A DNA stretch of 64,000 bases. It comes from an uncultured Opitutia bacterium. GTDB lineage: Bacteria > Verrucomicrobiota > Verrucomicrobiia > Opitutales > Opitutaceae. The stretch lies in assembly GCA_903872505.1 (NCBI GenBank), contig CAIQKV010000028.1:1-64000 (forward strand), written 5' to 3'. The number at the start of each line of letters is the position of its first letter. Position 1 is the stretch's first letter. Below are positions 37,459-45,111 of the stretch, piece by piece. The position numbers were made by a program, and so were the translations under genes. The notes beneath the pieces are model-generated. The model saw only the letters and a program-made list of their open reading frames with translations. It was not told the DNA's origin and made no database searches.

Positions 37459-37519
37459 GTAGCCACGAGCGTGAGCGAGTGGAGCTCCTAACCTGCCACT
37501 CGCTCACGCTCGTAGCTAC
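37459..37519. repeat. 24-bp inverted repeat GTAGCYACGAGCGTGAGCGAGTGG
   Basis: Arms 37459-37482 and 37496-37519, 23/24 complementary. Confidence 0.88.
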
Positions 37520-37525
37520 TGACTG

Positions 37526-38860
37526 TTAGGCCGACGCCTGCTCGCTGCCCGGGGCCGGCGGCGGGGCTTTCCCCACCAGCACCTTGTCCACGCGGCGGTG
37601 GTCCATGTCTACGACCTCAAACCGCCAGCCCGCCCAGTCGAAGTGATCCCCGGCGGCCGGGATCCGACCGAACTGGGTGACGACAAAGCCACCGAGCGTC
37701 TGGTATTCCGCCTCGCCCTCGTGCGGCAGGCCGGTGGTGAGGCCGAGCAGCTCCTTCAGGTCGCTCGTCGCCAGTGTCGCGTCGATCAGCCATGAGCCGT
37801 CGTCGCGGCGCTTCGCCTCCGGCTGGGCGCGCCGGCCCGCGTTCGGCAGGTCGCCCACGATCGCCTCGAGCACGTCGATCAGCGTCACGAGCCCCTGCAC
37901 CGCGCCGAACTCGTCGGTGACCACAGCGATGTGCTTGCCGGACTTCTTGAACTGCTCGAGCAGCTGGATCGCGTTGATGGTGTCGGACACCACGAGCGGC
38001 GGCAGGAGCAGGTTCTTCAGCGTGGTCGGCAGCCCGATGGCTGCATGCGCCCAGAGCGCCTTGACCGGCACCATGCCGACGATCTGGTCGCGGTTCGCCT
38101 GGTAGACGGGAAAATACGAGTGGCCGCTCGTGACGATCTTGCGCCAGTTGACCTCCTCCGGGTCGTCGATGTTCAGGAAAACGATCTTCGGCCGCGGCGT
38201 CATCAGCGCCGTCACCGGCAACTGGTCCAGCGCGAGCACGCCCTCGACCATCTGCTGCTCCGCCTGCTGGAACACCCCGGCGTGCAGCCCCTGCTCGACC
38301 AGCGCGCGCACTTCGTCGTCGCCCACGCTCTCGGACACCGGTCGCACGCGGAGGCGGATGAGGCGCGTGACCGCATTTGTCGCCAGCTCCAGCAGTCGCA
38401 GGAATGGCGCCGCCAGCCAGGCCAGCCCGCGCATCGAACCCGCCAGCAGGGTGGCAACCCTTTCCGGATGCGCCCGGCCGATCCGCTTCGGCACCAACTC
38501 GCCAAACAACAGCATGAACGCCGACAGCCCGAGGATGACGCAGACGTAAGCGAGTGATGGTGCATACGGCGCCAGCACCGCCATGCGCACAAACTGTTCC
38601 TCCAGCTGGCCCGCCAGTTCCGCGCCGCCGAGCACGCCGGCGATCATGCCGGAAAGCGTCAGCCAGAACTGCACCAGCGCGAGGAAGCGCGTCGGCTGCT
38701 CCGCGAGCGCGAGGGCCTTCGCCGCGCCCGGGTGTTTCTTCGCCAGCTCGCGCAGCCGGGACTTGCGCGACGACACGACCGCGGTCTCCGCCATGGCCAG
38801 CAGGCCGTTGGCCAGCACCAGCAGGCAGATGATCACAAATAATGCCGGGACGCTAAGCAT
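37526..38860 (-). CDS. HlyC/CorC (CNNM) family transporter with CBS domains
   Basis: LLAMAETAVVSSRKSRLREL, VMTPRPKIVFL-type CBS region, VVTDEFGAVQGLVTLIDVLEAIVGDL. Confidence 0.93.
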   Translation of the reverse strand: MLSVPALFVIICLLVLANGLLAMAETAVVSSRKSRLRELAKKHPGAAKALALAEQPTRFLALVQFWLTLSGMIAGVLGGAELAGQLEEQFVRMAVLAPYAPSLAYVCVILGLSAFMLLFGELVPKRIGRAHPERVATLLAGSMRGLAWLAAPFLRLLELATNAVTRLIRLRVRPVSESVGDDEVRALVEQGLHAGVFQQAEQQMVEGVLALDQLPVTALMTPRPKIVFLNIDDPEEVNWRKIVTSGHSYFPVYQANRDQIVGMVPVKALWAHAAIGLPTTLKNLLLPPLVVSDTINAIQLLEQFKKSGKHIAVVTDEFGAVQGLVTLIDVLEAIVGDLPNAGRRAQPEAKRRDDGSWLIDATLATSDLKELLGLTTGLPHEGEAEYQTLGGFVVTQFGRIPAAGDHFDWAGWRFEVVDMDHRRVDKVLVGKAPPPAPGSEQASA

Positions 38861-38934
38861 GGGAAAAATCTTAGGCTGGCCGAGGCGCGCCGGGACGCAA
38901 ATCCTTCCCGAGATCACCTATGTGCAGGATCCAG

Positions 38935-39327
38935 TTAAGTCTTTCTCTGGTCGCTCTCTATAAATTTTATCAGGTCCAATATCGTGAATTGCCTTAGATT
39001 GGAAGGGATCGCGAGTCCGAACTGGCTTCGCAGGTACTTCTCCAACGTTTCTGCCCCCGCATCGAAGTGCCATGAGTCGATCTTACTCAATTGGGAGATA
39101 AAACAGTCACTTGGCCTTAGCTTGGAGTAAGCAATTCCGTAACTCGCACCAATCTGCTTCAAAATCGTCAAGATCGTTTCGGGGGGTAACGACGAAAGAC
39201 CAAAGAGTTCTGTAAGATTTTGATCCGGGATATCTTCTCGAGCGCCTAACACTCGCCTCTGCGCTATGCGCGGAAAAACAAGCACCACGATAATACTAAC
39301 GAGTATAATTATCCCAAGGACAGTCAC
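38935..39327 (-). CDS. Hypothetical membrane-anchored protein in a low-GC patch
   Basis: Complete ORF with N-terminal TM helix (MTVLGIIILVSIIVVLVF). Confidence 0.65.
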   Translation of the reverse strand: MTVLGIIILVSIIVVLVFPRIAQRRVLGAREDIPDQNLTELFGLSSLPPETILTILKQIGASYGIAYSKLRPSDCFISQLSKIDSWHFDAGAETLEKYLRSQFGLAIPSNLRQFTILDLIKFIESDQRKT

Positions 39328-39372
39328 TGGCGACGGGGGAGTAATGTCGGGACATGCTTCCGGATGTTGGGC

Positions 39373-40221
39373 TCAGCTCAGCTTCGCGATCCGGCTGGCG
39401 ATATCCGCGCGGAGCCGGTCGACGCAGCCGAGCGTGAAATCCTTCACCAACAGCTTCTCGTCCGCCACCAGGGGCGTCAGATCCATCGCCCATGCGATGT
39501 CGGTAAGTGTGTCCGTGGCGTGGGAGGCAAAGAAGCTCGCGTTGGCCTTGCGACGCCCGATGGCGGCGAGGTCGTAGCGCTTGCCGCCCGCGATCTGCGA
39601 GTCGAAGACCTGCATCAGCTTGAGCGACAGCTCGGGGTTCGCGCTGCAGTCGAGCGGGACTTTCTCGTCGTCCATCAGCCAGTCGAGTCCGCGCCATGCT
39701 TCCACCCCCAGCACCCGCTTCGGCCGCTGGGCCGCCGGCAGGGCGCGGATCGCCTCGAGGCTGCGAAGCAAGACCGCCACATGCGTGTCGTGCTTGTCGG
39801 CGGGCTGGTGCAGGTAGACCACGCTCGGCCGGCATCCCGCGAAAATCGCCTTCAAATCCGCCGCCACGCCAGCGTTGCCCGGCTTTTTCAAGTCCACGCT
39901 GGGATGCGCGAGCTGGAGCTGCAGGTTGTACTTGCCGATGCGCGCGGCCTCGCGCTGCTCCTCGCGGCGGACGGCCTGCATCTGCGCGTCGGTGTGGTTC
40001 GCGAACTTTCCGGTCCGCGGCGAGCCGGCGCCGTTCGTGACCGTCACGCCCGTGAAGAACCGGTCGGCTTTCCCATAGCACTCAGCGATGCCGGGATAGG
40101 CATTGATCTCGATGTCGTCCTGGTGCGCGGTGACGCAGAGGTGGGTCGTGCGCGCGAGCGCCTTGGCCGGGTCGCTGCCATCCGGCGTGAAAATGTCGGC
40201 GTCGGGACGGGAGAGTTTCAT
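39373..40221 (-). CDS. PIG-L family (LmbE-like) deacetylase
   Basis: HLCVTAHQDDIEINAYPGIAECY and HDTHVAV motifs. Confidence 0.9.
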   Translation of the reverse strand: MKLSRPDADIFTPDGSDPAKALARTTHLCVTAHQDDIEINAYPGIAECYGKADRFFTGVTVTNGAGSPRTGKFANHTDAQMQAVRREEQREAARIGKYNLQLQLAHPSVDLKKPGNAGVAADLKAIFAGCRPSVVYLHQPADKHDTHVAVLLRSLEAIRALPAAQRPKRVLGVEAWRGLDWLMDDEKVPLDCSANPELSLKLMQVFDSQIAGGKRYDLAAIGRRKANASFFASHATDTLTDIAWAMDLTPLVADEKLLVKDFTLGCVDRLRADIASRIAKLS

Positions 40222-41342
40222 GTGCGGACGGCGGCGGCGATGATGCGCGTCATGGCATCCTGCGATGCCTCGATGCTGCGGACGAGCGCGAATTGCGTGC
40301 GGCAGCGGTCGAGGTTGTGGCGCGGGTGCTTGATCTTGTAATAAATGTCGCCCTGCAGGTAGTCGCTCAGGAAGCGCAGGCCGTTCTCGTAGGTCATCAA
40401 TTTGCCCGCGAAGCCAAGGTGCGCGCGCTCGGTGGCGTTGAGCACGCCGCCGACCGCCGAGGCGAGATAGCCCTCGACCAGCGCGCGGAAGAGCGGCAGC
40501 AGCACCCGCATGTTGCCGGCGTCGGGGTCGTCCTCGGCGGTCGAGCTGGCGGAGGTGCGGACCATCTCGCCGAAATCGTAGAGCGGCAGGCCCGGCATGA
40601 TCGTGTCGAGATCGATCACCGCGACCGTGCGGCCGGTGGTGTCATCGAGCATCACGTTGTTGATCTTGGTGTCGTTGTGGGTGACGCGCTCGGACACCTC
40701 GCCGCGCGCCAGCAGGTTGAGCAGCACGTCCGCGTCCGCCTCGCGGGAAAAAGCGAAATCGATCTCGGCCGCCACCTCGGCCTTCCGCCCGGCGGCGTTT
40801 TCCGCCACCGCGCGGCGGAAATTCTCGAAGCGGCTGCGCGTGTGGTGAAAGTTCGGGATCGTCTCGAACAGCCGCCCGCCCGGCAGGTCGGCCAGCTGTG
40901 CCTGGAACTCGCCGAACGCCGCCGCCGCCTCGCGCGCCTGCGCCTCGTTCGTCACGCGGTCCACCGTGTGCGCACCCTCGATGAAGTCGTAGACCCGCCA
41001 GTAGCCGCCCGCCGCGTCCTGTGTGAACGCCCGCCCGTCCCGGACCGGCAGCAGCGTGAGCACGCGCCGCGCCGCCGCCTCGCCGGACGCCGCGCGCACC
41101 TTCGTCGCGATGTGCGCGGTGACCCGGCGGACGTTGTCCATCAGCCCCGGCACGTTCTTGAAGATGCGGTGGTTGACCTTCTGGAAGATGTAGCGGCGCG
41201 TCCCCGCGCCCTCGGCGAAGACCGCCGCGTAGGTCTCGTTGATGTGCCCGCTGCCGTGCGGGGCGGCGGACACGAGCCGGCCGGGCAGCGGAAAGTCCGG
41301 AATGACGGCGTGAAGCTCGGGGGGAACGGGCGTGGAACTCAT
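40218..41342 (-). CDS. Aminoglycoside phosphotransferase-fold kinase (N-acetylhexosamine kinase NahK-like)
   Basis: GSGHINETYAA, VTHNDTKINNVMLDDTTGRTVAVIDLDTIMPGLPLYDFGE. Confidence 0.88.
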   Translation of the reverse strand: MSSTPVPPELHAVIPDFPLPGRLVSAAPHGSGHINETYAAVFAEGAGTRRYIFQKVNHRIFKNVPGLMDNVRRVTAHIATKVRAASGEAAARRVLTLLPVRDGRAFTQDAAGGYWRVYDFIEGAHTVDRVTNEAQAREAAAAFGEFQAQLADLPGGRLFETIPNFHHTRSRFENFRRAVAENAAGRKAEVAAEIDFAFSREADADVLLNLLARGEVSERVTHNDTKINNVMLDDTTGRTVAVIDLDTIMPGLPLYDFGEMVRTSASSTAEDDPDAGNMRVLLPLFRALVEGYLASAVGGVLNATERAHLGFAGKLMTYENGLRFLSDYLQGDIYYKIKHPRHNLDRCRTQFALVRSIEASQDAMTRIIAAAVRT

Positions 41343-43903
41343 GCGGCGGGCGTTATTTCAAGCGTGAGCGGCCGGCCCGGCGCGAGGGTTTTCTGGGTTT
41401 TAAATTCCTTCCCGCCGTAGCCCGTGAGCGCGAACCGTCCCAGCCGCAGTTTCCCGCCGAGGCAGCGCAGCGTGATCTTCGTGCGGCGGCGGGTGGGCGC
41501 GAGCTCGACCGTGCCCCACGCCGCGCCCGCCGACCAGAACCAGCGCACGTGGTGGCGGCTCGGCGCGAAAGCCAGCGCGCCCGTGAGCGCGGAGTAATGG
41601 AAGCCCGTGAGCGCGGGGATCAGCCCCCAGCTGTTCATCGCCCGGGCGTAGTGGTGGCCGCACTCGGCCTCGTCGAAGGGGTTGCGCTTGCGGCCGTCGT
41701 AGCGCGCGCGGATGTCGCGCACGACTTTCAGCGCGTCGCGCACCATCCCCTCCTGCGCGAGGTGCAGCGCCACGCAGTACTCGAAGCCGGTCATCACCTC
41801 CGTGTAGTAGGGAAACGGCCGCGCCGGCCGTTGCCCGCGCGGATACGACGCCATCAGCAGCGCCGTCTCGTCGCCCAGCGCATAGCTGCGCATGTGGTTG
41901 AAATGCCCGTTGAAGCCATGCCGGCGGTTGTGCGCGAGCACCGCCCGCAGCGCCTCGCGCTCGTGCACCGGGTCGAGCAGGTGGCCGAGCCCCTCGAAAT
42001 GCGCGTTCACCTGCCCCGCCAGCTGGTCGATCAGGCAACCGGCGCCGAGCTGGTAGGCGGGCGCGGCGGGATCCTTGCCCTCCGGCGCGTGCACCAGCCC
42101 CGGCCGGACCTTGTCCCAGCTGCCCGCCGGCTGGATGTGGTGCTCGTAATAGTCGTCGTTGAACAGGTTCGCGTCGACCCATGCCCGGCCGCGCTCGAAC
42201 AGGTCGCGGCACCGGGCGGCAAATTTTTTCTCCCCCAGCTCCCGCGCCATCTCCTCTGTTGCGCGCAGCGCGCCGAGGTACCACGACGCCATCTGCGGGT
42301 TCGGACCGAAATACTCCACGTCCATCGTGTTGTGCTGCGCACCCTCCATCACGCCGTCCTGGTCGGCGTCCCAGCCGCCCGGCAGCCACGCGAATTCCAG
42401 CGCCGCGCGCGCCCGCGGCCACAGCCCGCGCAGCCAGGCGGTGTCGCCCGAGAGCCGCCACTCCCGGTGCAACTTGAGCAGGCAGCCCATCTGCCCGTCC
42501 GCCGCGGCGAGATGGAAGCTCATCCCCGCCTTGAGCGGCAGCGCCACGCGGAAGCGCATCAACCCGTCCGCCTGCAGCATGTACTCGGAAAACTCCGTCT
42601 CCCGCATCGAGCGCGCCAGGTCGGGGAACAGGTGCGCGGTCGCGTGCTCGTAGTTCCAGACATGCGTGCAGTTGCCGTGGCAGCTCCCCTTGCGGTCGAA
42701 GCAGCCCTCCCAGCCGAAGAACCGTCCGTCCGCCGTGCGGAAACAGGTCTGCGACCGCAGCGTCGAGAGGTTGAAGAGTGCCGCCTCGCGCACCTCCGCC
42801 GGCAGGCCGCACTCCGCGACGCCCCGCACGAACGCCACGGTGTCGCGCTCCAGCGCCGGCCAGCGCTTGGCCGCGTGCACCGCCGCCGCCCACGCGTCGG
42901 CAAACTGCGTCGTGTAGAAATTCCCGACGATCGGCGGCACCACCCCGGGCTCCTGGTGCCACGCCTCGCGGTTCGGGAAATGCCACGCCAGCACGAACTC
43001 GACCGTGCGCTCGCCCATCGGCGGTACGTCCACCTCCACGGCGAGGGACGCCGTCGGTGTGTCGGTCTTCGCGGTGCGCGGCTCCAGCCTTCCGTCCGCC
43101 GTGAAGTCGTCCCAAAAATCCAGCAGCGCGTCGCTCCAGCCGAAATCCGCCCACGCCGTGCGGTGCGTCACCCCGCTCCGTGCCGTCGTGGCCAGGGCCA
43201 GCGTGCCCCAGGCCGGGTGCTCGCGGGCCACCCCGGCGGACCCCAGGGCCACTCCGCGCAGGCCGCCGGCCGCGCGCCACTCGTTGTGGTTGCCCGCCGC
43301 GCCCGTCGGGAAAAGCTTCCCGCGAAACTCATCCAGCTTCAGCGCGAATCCGTCCAGGCCGATGAAATTGGGCAGCACCGCCGCCACCGAGGCCGTCACC
43401 GGCGCGCGCGAGGGGTTGCGCAGGACCACGCGCACCAGCGCGACCGGCAGGCCGCTGCGCGCGCTGTCGCCGGGAATGAGCGGGTTGAACACCTGCAGGA
43501 CCGCGCTGACCGGCATGGCGTCGTCCGCCAGCTCGACCGACGCCAGCGGATAGGCGGCGCGGAACGTGCAGCGGTGAAACCGCGGCAGGCCGGCCTGGCG
43601 CGAGGGCGAGCCTTCATCACCCTCCCACTCGGACACCGGCAGCTGGCCCTCCAGCAGCCGCGCGACCGGCGCCTCGCCGCGGCGCGCCGCGCGCAGCGCG
43701 AAAAACGGCGCCGCACCGCCCTGCCCGGCCGGCGTGAAGTTCTTCGACGGCCGGTTCATCACCTCCCAGTGCCGCCATCCGCCCCAGCCCGTCAGCGACA
43801 CCGTGCCGGTGCCGATGCCGCCCACCGGCAGCGCGACGCGCGCGAGGTGGTCACCGGAGTAGGACTTGAGGACCGGCCAGCCGGCAGGGGATGTTTTCAC
43901 CAC
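41339..43903 (-). CDS. Glycoside hydrolase family 116-like (GBA2-type)
   Basis: LPVGGIGTGTVSLTGWGGWRHWEVMNRP; DADQDGVMEGAQHNTMDVEYFGPN. Confidence 0.88.
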   Translation of the reverse strand: MVKTSPAGWPVLKSYSGDHLARVALPVGGIGTGTVSLTGWGGWRHWEVMNRPSKNFTPAGQGGAAPFFALRAARRGEAPVARLLEGQLPVSEWEGDEGSPSRQAGLPRFHRCTFRAAYPLASVELADDAMPVSAVLQVFNPLIPGDSARSGLPVALVRVVLRNPSRAPVTASVAAVLPNFIGLDGFALKLDEFRGKLFPTGAAGNHNEWRAAGGLRGVALGSAGVAREHPAWGTLALATTARSGVTHRTAWADFGWSDALLDFWDDFTADGRLEPRTAKTDTPTASLAVEVDVPPMGERTVEFVLAWHFPNREAWHQEPGVVPPIVGNFYTTQFADAWAAAVHAAKRWPALERDTVAFVRGVAECGLPAEVREAALFNLSTLRSQTCFRTADGRFFGWEGCFDRKGSCHGNCTHVWNYEHATAHLFPDLARSMRETEFSEYMLQADGLMRFRVALPLKAGMSFHLAAADGQMGCLLKLHREWRLSGDTAWLRGLWPRARAALEFAWLPGGWDADQDGVMEGAQHNTMDVEYFGPNPQMASWYLGALRATEEMARELGEKKFAARCRDLFERGRAWVDANLFNDDYYEHHIQPAGSWDKVRPGLVHAPEGKDPAAPAYQLGAGCLIDQLAGQVNAHFEGLGHLLDPVHEREALRAVLAHNRRHGFNGHFNHMRSYALGDETALLMASYPRGQRPARPFPYYTEVMTGFEYCVALHLAQEGMVRDALKVVRDIRARYDGRKRNPFDEAECGHHYARAMNSWGLIPALTGFHYSALTGALAFAPSRHHVRWFWSAGAAWGTVELAPTRRRTKITLRCLGGKLRLGRFALTGYGGKEFKTQKTLAPGRPLTLEITPAA

Positions 43904-43970
43904 GGGGAACGCAGGGGACGCAGGGTTGGATCCGCAGCTTTCTTTTTCCCGAGCGGGGCGCCCGGCGCCA

Positions 43971-44942
43971 TCAAAATAATTTCGCGGGGTATTTTCCCGC
44001 GCGCACCAGCTCCGCGATCGCGGCGACCACCCGCGGCTTGTCTTCGCGGTAGGTGACGCCGAACCAGGCGCTATTCGTCGGCAGGACGCGCACCGTCGCC
44101 TCGTGGCGGGCGATCATCTCGCCCACTGCCACCGGCAGGTAAATCTCGGCGTGGCATGGGTCTCCCGACCCATGGGTCTTTTTCATATCCCTACTCACGG
44201 GTCGGGAGACCCGTGCCACGAAGAACTCATGGAGCTGCCGCTCCAGCCCCGCGAACACCGCCGGCGTGAGACCCCAGCAGTTCATCGAGACCGTCTCGCT
44301 GCCAGCATATTTCCGGCCCAGGCCCACCTCGGTCGCGAGAATACCCGTCTGCTCCGTGATGGACTGCAGCCGGCCGTCCGGCCCGGCGACGCACAGGCCG
44401 CGCGCCACGCCGCCGTGCTCCGACAGCGTGTTGGCCAGAGTGAAGCCGACCATGGCGAACTGCGCCGCCAGCGAATCCGGCGACTTGTGCCCCGACATTG
44501 GATCGAAGCCCCGCGGCGCCGCCGCCGGGCTCGTGAGGAATCTCGCCAGCTGCGCGAAGGAGTCCGCCCCGTAGAAATCGTCCGCATTGATCACCGCGAA
44601 CGGCTCGCGCACCGCCGTCCGCGCGCACCAGACCGCATGGGCGGTGCCCCACGGTTTCTCACGGCCCGCCGGGGCCGCGCAGCCCGCCGGCAGGGCGTCG
44701 AGCGCCTGGAAAACGTAGTCCACCGCGGCGCGCCCGACGTACTTGGCGCCGACCTGTTGGCGAAACACCGCCTCGAAATCGCGCCGGATGACGAACACCA
44801 CGCGGCCGAAGCCCGCGCGCAGCGCGTCGAACACCGCGTAGTCGAGCACCGTCTCCCCGGACGGCCCGACGGGATCGATCTGCTTGAGCCCGCCGTAGCG
44901 CGAGCCCATGCCCGCGGCGAGGACGAGGAGCGTGGGTGACAT
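43971..44942 (-). CDS. Sugar-nucleotidyltransferase (NTP_transferase fold) carrying an in-frame repeat insertion
   Basis: LLVLAAGMGSRYGGLKQIDPVGPSGETVLDYAVFDA; insertion ARVSRPVSRDMKKTHGSGDPCH encoded by palindromic repeat. Confidence 0.85.
   Translation of the reverse strand: MSPTLLVLAAGMGSRYGGLKQIDPVGPSGETVLDYAVFDALRAGFGRVVFVIRRDFEAVFRQQVGAKYVGRAAVDYVFQALDALPAGCAAPAGREKPWGTAHAVWCARTAVREPFAVINADDFYGADSFAQLARFLTSPAAAPRGFDPMSGHKSPDSLAAQFAMVGFTLANTLSEHGGVARGLCVAGPDGRLQSITEQTGILATEVGLGRKYAGSETVSMNCWGLTPAVFAGLERQLHEFFVARVSRPVSRDMKKTHGSGDPCHAEIYLPVAVGEMIARHEATVRVLPTNSAWFGVTYREDKPRVVAAIAELVRAGKYPAKLF
44151..44219. repeat. REP-like inverted repeat inside nucleotidyltransferase CDS
   Basis: GTGGCATGGGTCTCCCGACCCATG (44151-44174) / CACGGGTCGGGAGACCCGTGCCAC (44196-44219). 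Confidence 0.9.
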
Positions 44943-45010
44943 GGTGGCCAACCAGACGAAATTGCCGCGCGCCGGTCAATGCCTCAGCCGAGGTGGGCCA
45001 ATCGGGTTTA

Positions 45011-45067
45011 AGCCGGAAGCCAGGAAGCCATGAAAAATTCCTATTCCTGGTTTCCTGGCTTCCGGCT
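45011..45067. repeat. 16-bp perfect inverted repeat AGCCGGAAGCCAGGAA / TTCCTGGCTTCCGGCT between divergent genes
   Basis: Arms 45011-45026 and 45052-45067. Confidence 0.9.
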
Positions 45068-45111
45068 AAAAAAATTGCTCCGTTACCTTCCCTCTACGAC
45101 ACTGTGCTTCA

